In this document: positions 1 to 8,076 of the stretch, in pieces
Layout: the number at the start of each line of letters is the position of its first letter
Numbering within the stretch: the stretch's first letter is position 1
NCBI GenBank assembly: GCA_017398125.1
Contig: JAFQHE010000065.1
Location: forward strand, 1-39,319
Source of the DNA: Bacteroidales bacterium
GTDB lineage: Bacteria > Bacteroidota > Bacteroidia > Bacteroidales > UBA932
Direction of reading: 5' to 3'
Length of the DNA stretch: 39,319 nucleotides
The notes under the pieces: model-generated
Seen by the model: only the letters and a program-made list of their open reading frames with translations
What the model was told of the DNA's origin: nothing
Database searches by the model: none
Made by a program: the position numbers and the translations under genes

Positions 1-6
1 AGGAAA

Positions 7-36
7 TTACAGAAACATTACAATCTGTAACTTTTT
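7..36 (+). terminator. Weak terminator-like hairpin at left edge
   Basis: TTACAGA (7-13) and TCTGTAA (24-30) can pair as a 7-bp stem with a 10-base loop, followed by CTTTTTG. The stem is AT-rich and weak. It could end a plus-strand gene lying to the left of the window, but that gene is not visible. Confidence 0.25.
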
Positions 37-287
37 GTAAACTTTTTTCAAAATAAATTGAAGGCATATCTGGGATAATAGAATTCCACTGCCAGGCTCA
101 TGAAATCAAATAAATGCTGTTATATCCAAAAGAGGAAAATGAGCCAAGGAAACGGAATAATGAATAGAGATAAAATATAGTTGAGCGAAAAATTATCGGG
201 AGAAAGTAAAATGGAATCTATATGGTAAAGTAAGAACAAAAAAGGGTATTTTGCTCCATTTAGGGTAAATGTTATAAAAATGTTTTT

Positions 288-295
288 TATCTTTG
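288..295 (+). promoter_or_regulatory. Candidate -7 element upstream of the glycosyltransferase
   Basis: TATCTTTG matches the Bacteroidetes consensus TAnnTTTG exactly. No TTG/TTTG lies at the usual distance of about 19-23 bases upstream, so only half of the promoter is supported. If it is used, transcription would start near 299 and give a leader of about 130 bases. Confidence 0.3.
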
Positions 296-429
296 AAAGT
301 TAAATTACGTATGATTGCATATCGTATATACAGATCGTAGTCTATACACTGTTATCAATTGAGATTTATTTGGCAAGATATGCAGAGTATACGTATATTG
401 AGAAAACTACATATACATATATATATAAG

Positions 430-1161
430 ATGTCTGACGCAGTAATTATCATTCCTACCTATAACGAGAAGGAGAATATTGAAAAGATGGTCCGTAAGGT
501 CTTTTCTTTGCCTGAGAAATTTCATATACTCATTATTGATGACGGCTCTCCTGACGGAACCGGACAAATAATCAAAAATCTTCAGAAAGAGTTCACAGAG
601 AGTCTGCACCTATTGGAAAGAAAAGGCAAATTGGGACTGGGAACAGCATACCTTACAGGTTTCAAATGGGCATTGGAGCACAACTATGACTATATATTTG
701 AAATGGATGCAGATTTTTCACACAACCCTGATGATCTGCCCAGGTTATATAATGCATGCGCAAAAGAGGGGGCACACCTGGCTATAGGATCAAGATATTG
801 CAAAGGAATAAGTGTTGTAAACTGGCCTATCGGGAGGGTAATAATGTCATATTATGCATCTACTTATGTAAGGACAGTGCTTGGAATGAAGATATATGAC
901 TGCACTGCAGGATATAAATGTTATACAAAGGAGCTTTTAAATGCCATCGACCTCGACAGAATACAGATGAGAGGATATGGGTTCCAGATTGAAATGAAAT
1001 ACAATGCATATAAACTGGGTTACAAGATTCAGGAGGTGCCTATCATTTTCATCGACAGAAGAGAGGGTACTTCCAAAATGAGTTCGGGCATTTTCGGAGA
1101 GGCCTTTTGGGGCGTACTAAAGATGAAGTTCAGAAAGATCAGACCACGCAAAGTTGAATAG
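430..1161 (+). CDS. GT2 polyprenol-phosphate mannosyltransferase (DPM1-like)
   Basis: A 243-residue family-2 glycosyltransferase of the dolichol/polyprenol-phosphate mannose synthase type. These enzymes transfer a sugar, usually mannose from GDP-mannose, to a membrane polyprenyl phosphate at the inner face of the cytoplasmic membrane. Visible features are an N-terminal PTYNE strand (residues 9-13), the nucleotide-binding DDGSPDGT (37-44), the metal-binding DAD motif (93-95) and the GTSKMS signature near the C-terminus that is typical of DPM1-like enzymes. It has no C-terminal membrane segments, so it is the soluble single-domain form. I chose ATG 430 because MSDAVIIIPTYNE matches the family start; an in-frame TTG at 370 would add 20 low-complexity residues. 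pyrC follows 88 bases downstream on the same strand. The exact sugar and acceptor cannot be read from the sequence. Confidence 0.85.
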   Translation: MSDAVIIIPTYNEKENIEKMVRKVFSLPEKFHILIIDDGSPDGTGQIIKNLQKEFTESLHLLERKGKLGLGTAYLTGFKWALEHNYDYIFEMDADFSHNPDDLPRLYNACAKEGAHLAIGSRYCKGISVVNWPIGRVIMSYYASTYVRTVLGMKIYDCTAGYKCYTKELLNAIDLDRIQMRGYGFQIEMKYNAYKLGYKIQEVPIIFIDRREGTSKMSSGIFGEAFWGVLKMKFRKIRPRKVE

Positions 1162-1249
1162 TCCCGAAACGAAGTGAATTGGACCAAGCAATGAATTTTG
1201 GACAAAACGACAAGATCAAAGAGTAAATTCCATTGAAAAACAGTTTATA

Positions 1250-2638
1250 ATGGCAATACTTATAAAAAACGGAACAGTTGTTAATGAGGGGCTATCTTGT
1301 AAAGGTAGCCTTTTGATTAATGGTGATATTATTGAAAAGGTGATTCTTACAAGCGAATTTGTCGGTGAAGAGGAGTACAACAAAACTGTTGAAGAGCTGG
1401 AGAAGCGCATATCTGAAAGCGGGTGCAGAATTATTGATGCAACGGGGCTACATATACTTCCAGGTGTAATCGATGACCAGGTTCACTTCAGAGAGCCGGG
1501 AAATACCGCAAAAGCTACAGTTGAGAGTGAAAGCAAGGCGGCAGTACTCGGCGGTGTAACCTCATTTATGGATATGCCCAACAATAATCCGCCAACTGTA
1601 ACACTATCGGCTCTAGAAGGCAAATATTCAAATGCCGCCAAAAACTCTTATGCCAACTACTCATTCTATTTGGGAGCTACAAATGACAATCTTCAGGAGA
1701 TAAAGAGTATTGAAAAAGATAAAATTTGCGGTGTAAAGGTCTTTATGGGATCCTCTACAGGAAATATGCTGGTAAATGATTCCTCGACATTGGAGGCTAT
1801 ATTCAGGGAATCACCCGTACTGATAGCAACTCATTGCGAAGATGAACAGACAATAAAGGAGAACAGCGCGCTTTACACTGAGAGATACGGAGATGAGATT
1901 CCTTTTGAAATGCATCCCCTGATAAGGAGCCGCGAGGCATGTATAAAGTGCTCTGCCAAAGCGCTGGATCTGGCTGTAAAAAACTCCTCACAGCTACATA
2001 TACTTCACTTGAGTACTGCAGATGAGATTGAGATGATAAAAGAGGCTCAAAAAAGCAATCCAAAAATCAGCGGAGAGGTATGCGTCCACTACATGTGGTT
2101 CAACAGCAAGGAGTATCCCCAATATGGTTCAAGAATGAAATGCAACCCTGCCATAAAAGAGGAGGCTGACATGTTGGCTATCCGTAAGGCTGTAAAAGAT
2201 GGAACCATAGATGTTGTGGCCACAGACCATGCCCCACACCTGTTTGAAGAGAAACAACAGCCCTACACAAAGGCTCCAAGCGGTCTGCCATTGGTGCAAC
2301 ATAGCCTTCAGGTAATGCTCGAACTTGCCTCAAAGGGTATCTTCACAATTGAAGATGTAGTCCAGAAGATGAGCCACGGTCCAGCCCGATGCTTCAACAT
2401 AAGAAAAAGAGGTTTTATCAGAGAGGGATATTACGCAGACCTCGTTCTGGTAGACACGTCTCTTCCCGACAGTACTTCTGCCGCTTCTCCTGCATATAAA
2501 TGCGGATGGAGTCCATTCTGTGGCCACACATTCACTGCATCAATAATACATACCTTTGTAAATGGATGTCAAGTTGTGAAAAATGGGTGCCTCACAGGAG
2601 AGAAAAACAGTATGAGACTTCTTTTTGACAGAAATTAG
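1250..2638 (+). CDS. pyrC: Dihydroorotase
   Basis: A 462-residue class I dihydroorotase of the amidohydrolase superfamily. It catalyses reversible cyclisation of N-carbamoyl-aspartate to dihydroorotate in pyrimidine synthesis, in the cytoplasm. Metal-site motifs are DDQVHFREPG (residues 75-84), GVKVFMGSS with K163, the ATHCE His (H195), the LHILHLST His (H253) and ATDHAPH with D326. The usual D-x-H-x-H motif reads D-D-Q-V-H, so its first His is Gln. I recall the same motif in Porphyromonas-type enzymes, so it is probably a lineage trait and not a loss of function. Residues about 35-60 form a charged insertion before the barrel. An EamA transporter starts one base after the stop, which suggests co-transcription. 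Confidence 0.93.
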   Translation: MAILIKNGTVVNEGLSCKGSLLINGDIIEKVILTSEFVGEEEYNKTVEELEKRISESGCRIIDATGLHILPGVIDDQVHFREPGNTAKATVESESKAAVLGGVTSFMDMPNNNPPTVTLSALEGKYSNAAKNSYANYSFYLGATNDNLQEIKSIEKDKICGVKVFMGSSTGNMLVNDSSTLEAIFRESPVLIATHCEDEQTIKENSALYTERYGDEIPFEMHPLIRSREACIKCSAKALDLAVKNSSQLHILHLSTADEIEMIKEAQKSNPKISGEVCVHYMWFNSKEYPQYGSRMKCNPAIKEEADMLAIRKAVKDGTIDVVATDHAPHLFEEKQQPYTKAPSGLPLVQHSLQVMLELASKGIFTIEDVVQKMSHGPARCFNIRKRGFIREGYYADLVLVDTSLPDSTSAASPAYKCGWSPFCGHTFTASIIHTFVNGCQVVKNGCLTGEKNSMRLLFDRN

Positions 2639-2639
2639 A

Positions 2640-3533
2640 ATGGCCGGAAAAAAGATATATTCGTCGACCTATCTGGCTGCAACGACTGCAATAGTGCTAT
2701 GGGGTTTCTCATTTGTATGGACTAACAGTCTTCTTATCAATGACATTCCCGTATTTACATATCTCTTTATAAGACTTGCTATTGCAGGTATTCTACTGCT
2801 TACAGTCTCCAAAGCTATCGGAAAATTGCAGAAGGTAACGGCAAAAGATATGGCGTGGATGGGACTTATGGCATTCTGCGAACCCTTCATATACTTTCTT
2901 GGAGAGACCTATGGTATGCTCGCAACTGGTTCTGCAACAATTGCTGCAGTAATAATTGCAACAATACCTGTATTTTGCCTGATAGTTGAGCGGATCGTAT
3001 GGAAAATTCCTTTCAACAAATACAAGGTATCTGGTATCTTGCTTACACTACCCGGTATTGTGATGGTCGTTTCCCAGGAGGGAAACATCAGTATTGAACA
3101 TGCATACGGAATAGCCCTTTTATTTGTTGCAGTATGCGCCAGCATCGGCTACTCTATGGTGGTGAAGAGACTGACCGGAAAATACAATACAATCACCATT
3201 ACAACATATCAGTTTGTAATTGGAGCCATACTCTTCCTGCCTTTCTTTCTGATGTTCGGTCTCGAGGGTGTAACTCCAAAGCTATTTACCTATGAAATTC
3301 TGTTACCGCTGTTGAGTCTGGCTGTACTCTGTTCATGCCTATGCTTCGGACTGTGGATCTCTTCCATCGGGAAACTCGGTATAACAAGAACAAATATATT
3401 CTCGGCACTAATTCCTGCAGTATCAGCTGTAGGGGCATTTGCTTTGGGACAAGAAGAGTTGTCGGGAATAAGGATAGCAGGTATTGCCATAGTAATTGCA
3501 GGAGTAATTCTTGCACAAAAGGAGATAAAATAG
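2640..3533 (+). CDS. EamA/DMT-family inner-membrane transporter
   Basis: A 297-residue drug/metabolite-transporter (EamA) permease with about ten hydrophobic segments arranged as two tandem EamA halves. Typical family sequence includes the LWGFSFVWT opening helix, GSATIAAVIIATIPVF and a second-half GITRTNIFSALIPAVSA. Members export or exchange amino acids, nucleosides or other small metabolites across the cytoplasmic membrane, and substrate cannot be predicted. ATG 2640 lies one base after the pyrC stop, so the two are probably translationally coupled; a TTG at 2625 would overlap pyrC and is less likely. It is convergent with tex, with a 32-base gap. Confidence 0.85.
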   Translation: MAGKKIYSSTYLAATTAIVLWGFSFVWTNSLLINDIPVFTYLFIRLAIAGILLLTVSKAIGKLQKVTAKDMAWMGLMAFCEPFIYFLGETYGMLATGSATIAAVIIATIPVFCLIVERIVWKIPFNKYKVSGILLTLPGIVMVVSQEGNISIEHAYGIALLFVAVCASIGYSMVVKRLTGKYNTITITTYQFVIGAILFLPFFLMFGLEGVTPKLFTYEILLPLLSLAVLCSCLCFGLWISSIGKLGITRTNIFSALIPAVSAVGAFALGQEELSGIRIAGIAIVIAGVILAQKEIK

Positions 3534-3534
3534 A

Positions 3535-3559
3535 GATGGGCAGCATATACCGCCCCATC
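3535..3559. terminator. Possible weak bidirectional hairpin between EamA gene and tex
   Basis: GATGGG (3535-3540) and CCCATC (3554-3559) can pair around a 13-base loop in the gap between two convergent genes. No T-tract follows on either strand, so it is only a weak terminator candidate. Confidence 0.2.
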
Positions 3560-3565
3560 ATAATG

Positions 3566-5704
3566 CTATAACAACTTCAACTGTATTCTCTGCCTCTTCA
3601 AATCCACCTCCAGAACCTTTACCTTAACATGCTGGTGAAGTTTTACAACTTCAGACGGATTTGATATAAATCGGTCACACATATTGGAGATGTGTATAAG
3701 GCCATTCTGCTTTATACCAATATCAACGAATGCCCCGAAATTGGTAATATTAGTTATAATTCCTGGAAGTTCCATTCCGGACTTGACATCTTCGATGCTG
3801 AAGATCTCGTTTGAAAACTCCAACACCTTAATGCCAGTTCTTGGATCACGGCCAGGCTTGGCAAGTTCCTGAATTATATCATTAAGAGTAGGCAGTCCGA
3901 CATCATCAGAAACAAATCTCTTTATATCAATAGACTCTACCTTTTCCCTATTTCCAATAAGTTCAGAGAGAGGAACATTTACAGAATCTGCCATCTTTGA
4001 GACCAATGCATACCGTTCCGGATGAACAGCGGAGTTATCAAGTGGATTTTCCGCACCTGGAATTCTCAAGAAACCTGCAGCCTGCTCATACACCTTCTCT
4101 CCCAGTCTCTTGACCTTAAGCAGCTGGGTTCTTGAAGTAAATGCGCCATTGACATCCCTATAATCAACAATATTCTGCGCAATGGCGGGTCCAATGCCGG
4201 ATATATACGAGAGCAGATGTTTGCTGGCTGTATTCAAATTTACACCAACACTATTTACACAACTTACAACAACATCATCAAGCTTCTCCTTTAGCAATGA
4301 CTGGTCTACATCATGCTGGTATTGTCCTATTCCCAATGACTTGGGATCTATCTTTACAAGCTCAGCAAGCGGATCCATCAGGCGACGGCCTATTGAAACA
4401 GCACCTCTTACAGTTACGTCATATTGAGGGAACTCCTCACGGGCTACAGATGATGCCGAATATATAGATGCGCCATCTTCACTTACGGAGTACACCTTTA
4501 CCGGATGTGGAAACGAAAGACGTTTTATAAAAGCCTCAGTCTCTCTACTTGCAGTACCATTACCAATAGCAATAACCTCTATTTTATATGACTCAACCAT
4601 GTTGGAGAGTTTCTTCATTGCCATTATCTTCTCATTTACAGGAGGATGAGGATATATTGTATCGTTATGTAACAAAGCGCCCTGTTCATCAAGACACACC
4701 ACCTTACATCCGGTCCTGAACCCTGGATCAAGAGCCAATGTTCTCTTCTGGCCAACCGGAGGTGCAAGAAGCAGCTGTCTGAGATTTTCACCAAAGACCT
4801 TTATGGAGTCAAGGTCAGCCTTCTCCTTTGCCATCCTTATTGCCTCATTCTCAATGGATGGATGCAAAAGTCTTTTATACGAATCTGCAATAGCCGCCTG
4901 CAACTGCTCATACAATTGGAAAGAACTGCACCTGCTTCCTTTATAAAAAAGTCTTGATATTATTTTGGCCGGTATATCATCATCTACCTCCAGCTTCACC
5001 GACAACATTCCCTCCTCTACACCTCTTAAAACAGCAAGAACCCTATGCGAGGGCATTCGTGAAATATCCTCACAGTAATTGAAATAGTTACTGAACTTCT
5101 CAGCGTCATCCTCGCTCTTTCCTTTTGCAAGTTTGGCCTGTACCTTTGCGCTCCTGGTATAGTATGTACGCAGCTCTTGTCTCACATCCTGCCTGTCGGC
5201 AATAGCTTCTGCAATAATGTCTCTGGCACCTTGCAATGCCTCTTCTGCATCCTTGACCTTGTCATTGACAAAGCCGTTAACAAAGTCAACAAACCTCTCC
5301 ACATTGAGAGTCATCATCTTTTGGGCAAGAGGCTCGAGCCCCTTCTCTTTAGCTATAGCGGCTCTCGTGCGTCTCTTTGGTTTGTATGGCAGATAAAGAT
5401 CTTCAAGAGTTTGAAGTTCTACACAATCAGCAACCATTGCCTCAAGTTCTGAAGTAAGTTTTCCCTGCTCGGCAATGCTTGAGAGAACAGACTGCTTTCT
5501 TTTGTCCAGATCAAGAAACTTCTGATAATGGAATTTGATTTCTGCAACTTGAACCTCGTCAAGAGCTCCGGTCCTCTCCTTTCTGTATCTGCTTATGAAC
5601 GGCACCGTAGCACCCTCTTCAAAGAGCTCAACACAATGTTCAACCTGCCACTCCTTTACGCCAATAGCAGATGCTATATAATTGATATATATTGGATTTA
5701 TCAT
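3566..5704 (-). CDS. tex: Tex family RNA-binding transcription accessory protein
   Basis: A 712-residue Tex/YhgF protein, a conserved cytoplasmic nucleic-acid-binding factor that affects transcription and RNA handling. Domain order is the N-terminal Tex helical domain beginning MINPIYINYIASAI and containing VPFISRYRKERTG (residues 34-46), a RuvX/YqgF-like RNase-H fold starting at TLALDPGFRTG (322-332), tandem helix-hairpin-helix motifs around YISGIGPAIAQNI (500-512), and a C-terminal S1 domain (about 643-712, NFGAFVDIGI). It has close to full family length, although many relatives have a basic tail after S1 that is absent here. It lies 32 bases downstream of the CLC gene on the same strand and may be co-transcribed with it. 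Confidence 0.95.
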   Translation of the reverse strand: MINPIYINYIASAIGVKEWQVEHCVELFEEGATVPFISRYRKERTGALDEVQVAEIKFHYQKFLDLDKRKQSVLSSIAEQGKLTSELEAMVADCVELQTLEDLYLPYKPKRRTRAAIAKEKGLEPLAQKMMTLNVERFVDFVNGFVNDKVKDAEEALQGARDIIAEAIADRQDVRQELRTYYTRSAKVQAKLAKGKSEDDAEKFSNYFNYCEDISRMPSHRVLAVLRGVEEGMLSVKLEVDDDIPAKIISRLFYKGSRCSSFQLYEQLQAAIADSYKRLLHPSIENEAIRMAKEKADLDSIKVFGENLRQLLLAPPVGQKRTLALDPGFRTGCKVVCLDEQGALLHNDTIYPHPPVNEKIMAMKKLSNMVESYKIEVIAIGNGTASRETEAFIKRLSFPHPVKVYSVSEDGASIYSASSVAREEFPQYDVTVRGAVSIGRRLMDPLAELVKIDPKSLGIGQYQHDVDQSLLKEKLDDVVVSCVNSVGVNLNTASKHLLSYISGIGPAIAQNIVDYRDVNGAFTSRTQLLKVKRLGEKVYEQAAGFLRIPGAENPLDNSAVHPERYALVSKMADSVNVPLSELIGNREKVESIDIKRFVSDDVGLPTLNDIIQELAKPGRDPRTGIKVLEFSNEIFSIEDVKSGMELPGIITNITNFGAFVDIGIKQNGLIHISNMCDRFISNPSEVVKLHQHVKVKVLEVDLKRQRIQLKLL

Positions 5705-5736
5705 ATAAATTGAAGATTAAATTAAGCCCAAGGCCA

Positions 5737-7530
5737 TTAATCATGAGACACCTGTTGCAGCTGTTCCCTATATGCGGAGAATATTTTTGATTTGGATACA
5801 AAACCCAGATACTTTTTCTCTTCAGAAATCACAGGCAGATTCCAGGCTCCGGTATATTCAAACTTCTGCATTACACTCTCCATACTCTCATTATTATAGA
5901 CAAAATCAGGAGCCTCATGCATATAGGTATATACATAAGTATTGTCATATTTGGCTACATCAAACATAACCTCCCTGATATCATCAAGATAGAGTATACC
6001 CTGAACAATATTGTCATCATCCACTACTGGAAAGATATTTCTGTGAGAATGTGCAACAACTTTGGTAAGTTCTCTCAAGGAATCCTCAACCTTTACCGGT
6101 GCAAAGTCATTCTCCACCAAATCATTTGTTTTTAGTAGTGTAAGAACCGCCTGGTCAGAATCATGAGTAAGAAGTGCCCCCTGTTTTGCTATACGTTTTG
6201 TATAAATTGAGTATGGCTCAAATATCCTGATAGTCGCAAAAGAGATTGCAGAGGTAATAATCAAAGGCATCAGCAACGAATATCCGCCGGTGATCTCCGC
6301 AATCAGGAATATTGCAGTCAATGGAGCCTGCATTACACCAGCCATCAGACCTGCCATACCCACAAGCACAAAATTTGTCTCAGGCAATATTATGTATCCT
6401 GACACATTTACACACCTTGCAACAACAAAACCCAACAGTCCACCCATAAATAGAGTTGGTCCAAAAGTTCCTCCCACACCGCCTCCTGCATTAGTAAATG
6501 ACATGGAAAATACTTTGGTAATAAAGACCATAAGGAAAAATAGAGGCATTACCCAAGGTTTGATCAGATACTTGGTAAAAAATGACGTGCCGATTGCATC
6601 TACCGCATGATGATTCAAAAGTGAAGTAAGAACGTCATAACCCTCGCCATATAGCGGTGGAAAAATAAAGATGAGCAAACCTAATGATGCCGCACATATG
6701 AACCAGCGTTTATACGGACTTACAATTGATTTGATCTTATCCTCCAGCTTCAATGTAGTTCTGGTAAAATATAGAGAACCAAATCCACAAATAATACCGA
6801 ACATCACATAAAAGGGAAGATTTCCTATTACAAATGGAGAAATTGTATTTGGGAATGCCACAGTCTCTCCAAGGAAAAGGTATGAAACGGTTGTTGCTGT
6901 TATTGATGACAAAACAAAAGGCAACAATGATGTCATTGACATATTGAACAGGAGAATCTCAAGAGTAAAGAGGACTCCAGCCATAGGGGCCTTGAAGATG
7001 CCGGCCACCGCACCTGCAGCACCACAGCCCAACAGAATTGTCATATTCTTGTATGACAATCCCATGAATCGGGCAACATTAGAGCCGATTGCAGCCCCAG
7101 TATAGACAATTGGCGCCTCTGCTCCAACAGAACCTCCAAAACCGATAGTGGCCGAGCTTGCAACTAGTGATGACCACATGTTATGGCTCTTTATCTTGGA
7201 TTCATTCTTTGAGACAGCCAGCAGTACCTTGGTAACCCCATGACCAATATTATCCTTGATTATATACTTTACAAAGAGCATTGCCATTAGCATACCCAAG
7301 CCTGGATAAAGGATGTATAGAATGCTGTCAGCAGGGGTATTGAACCATCCCGTAAGTATCCACTGGAAAAAATGGATCATATTCTTAAGAAAGACAGCGG
7401 CAAAACCGCTGCCCAAACCAACTACCACTGCAAGAATCAAAAGGAGTCTGTCCTCCTTCATCCGTCCAGCAGACTTTTTGAGTAGTGATACATATTTGTT
7501 TAAAAATGCAATTTTGGGGGATGTTTGCAT
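5737..7530 (-). CDS. CLC-family anion channel/transporter with two CBS domains
   Basis: A 597-residue CLC protein with a membrane domain (about residues 27-440) and a cytoplasmic CBS pair (about 455-590) that usually senses adenine nucleotides. The gating-glutamate loop reads GSVGAEAP, with E138 at the position of E. coli ClC-ec1 E148, and the GxFxP motif is GTFGP (354-358). The first anion-site motif GSGIP is GHGVT (96-100). After E191 the residue corresponding to the internal proton glutamate (ClC-ec1 E203) is I192, so proton coupling cannot be assumed. Members move chloride or other anions for pH, volume or acid-resistance homeostasis. tex follows downstream. The upstream region contains the terminator of the 7620-8009 gene. 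Confidence 0.9.
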   Translation of the reverse strand: MQTSPKIAFLNKYVSLLKKSAGRMKEDRLLLILAVVVGLGSGFAAVFLKNMIHFFQWILTGWFNTPADSILYILYPGLGMLMAMLFVKYIIKDNIGHGVTKVLLAVSKNESKIKSHNMWSSLVASSATIGFGGSVGAEAPIVYTGAAIGSNVARFMGLSYKNMTILLGCGAAGAVAGIFKAPMAGVLFTLEILLFNMSMTSLLPFVLSSITATTVSYLFLGETVAFPNTISPFVIGNLPFYVMFGIICGFGSLYFTRTTLKLEDKIKSIVSPYKRWFICAASLGLLIFIFPPLYGEGYDVLTSLLNHHAVDAIGTSFFTKYLIKPWVMPLFFLMVFITKVFSMSFTNAGGGVGGTFGPTLFMGGLLGFVVARCVNVSGYIILPETNFVLVGMAGLMAGVMQAPLTAIFLIAEITGGYSLLMPLIITSAISFATIRIFEPYSIYTKRIAKQGALLTHDSDQAVLTLLKTNDLVENDFAPVKVEDSLRELTKVVAHSHRNIFPVVDDDNIVQGILYLDDIREVMFDVAKYDNTYVYTYMHEAPDFVYNNESMESVMQKFEYTGAWNLPVISEEKKYLGFVSKSKIFSAYREQLQQVSHD

Positions 7531-7562
7531 AACAATCAGCTAAAAATTCTGTGCGAATATAC

Positions 7563-7597
7563 TAAAAAAAACAAAAGAGCAGCCAAAGGGGCTGCTC
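7563..7597 (-). terminator. Rho-independent terminator of the small acidic-protein gene
   Basis: On the minus strand an 8-bp GC-rich stem, GAGCAGCC/GGCTGCTC (7577-7584 with 7590-7597, 5-base loop), is followed by TTTTGTTTTTTTT. It lies just downstream of the 7620-8009 gene and separates it from the CLC gene. Confidence 0.75.
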
Positions 7598-7619
7598 CAT
7601 TTATCATGTTCTGTCCAAA

Positions 7620-8009
7620 TTATTCGTCTGAATCATCCTCTGCGGCAAAATTACCTCCATCATTGTCTGGGAATGTATCACCATCGGTACCACCATCAGC
7701 ATCCACATCTGCATCTCCAAAAATTCCATTCTCCACATCCTCATAATCATCAATCTTCACATCAATCTTTATAAGATATATCGCCTCGGGAATCTCAAGT
7801 GAAATTGCATAAAAGAAAGTTCCATCAGGCTTATCAACTTTGAAGATATCTCCCATATAATCTGCATAACCTTTAGGATATTTCTCCTTAAACGCATTTG
7901 CCAACTCCGGTGACATATTGGCATAACTGACAACCGCTCTCTTTTTCTGCTGTCTTGCAGCTATTCTGCTTGCTCTGGTTGATTCCTGTGTATTGTTTTT
8001 CTTCTCCAT
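7620..8009 (-). CDS. Small conserved Bacteroidetes protein with acidic tail, function unknown
   Basis: A 129-residue soluble protein with no signal peptide or membrane segment. Its N-terminus is basic (RASRIAARQQKKR, about residues 12-24). A middle segment, about 26-85, contains ANAFKEKYPKGYADYMGDIF and an FFYAISLE strand. The last 40 residues are strongly acidic and Gly/Asp-rich. I recall similar proteins widely in Bacteroidales annotated only as hypothetical, and I do not assign a function. The charge layout, basic head and acidic tail, would fit a nucleic-acid- or protein-interaction role, but this is inference. It forms a single-gene unit with a candidate promoter (8038-8066) and a strong terminator (7563-7597). 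Confidence 0.8.
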   Translation of the reverse strand: MEKKNNTQESTRASRIAARQQKKRAVVSYANMSPELANAFKEKYPKGYADYMGDIFKVDKPDGTFFYAISLEIPEAIYLIKIDVKIDDYEDVENGIFGDADVDADGGTDGDTFPDNDGGNFAAEDDSDE

Positions 8010-8037
8010 AGGTGATTAGATACAATTATTTTCTGTG

Positions 8038-8066
8038 CAATTATAATACAATTTTTTCAAATACAA
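8038..8066 (-). promoter_or_regulatory. Candidate promoter of the small acidic-protein gene
   Basis: On the minus strand TTG (8066-8064) is followed after 18 bases by TATAATTG (8045-8038), one mismatch from TAnnTTTG. The predicted start lies about 25 bases before ATG 8009. Confidence 0.35.
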
Positions 8067-8076
8067 CCTTTTTTTT

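Larger units (their letters stand above)
1..429. other. AT-rich non-coding stretch before the glycosyltransferase
   Basis: No credible gene is visible on either strand. The longest plus-strand frame that starts with ATG, at position 100, encodes only 26 residues and has no recognisable features. The stretch holds a weak hairpin followed by Ts near the left edge (7-36) and one exact Bacteroidetes -7 element (288-295). Just before the glycosyltransferase start is a run of alternating TA/CA dinucleotides (about 389-428). I see no tRNA, repeat array or attachment site. Confidence 0.6.

Noticed and set aside
370-429. Extended TTG start of the glycosyltransferase
   Set aside because: The 20 added residues are low-complexity, and the family motif begins right after ATG 430.
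1162-1249. Degenerate direct repeat (TGAATT...GGAC twice) between the glycosyltransferase and pyrC
   Set aside because: Only two imperfect copies in 88 bases; could be a remnant of a dispersed repeat, but there is no support within the window.
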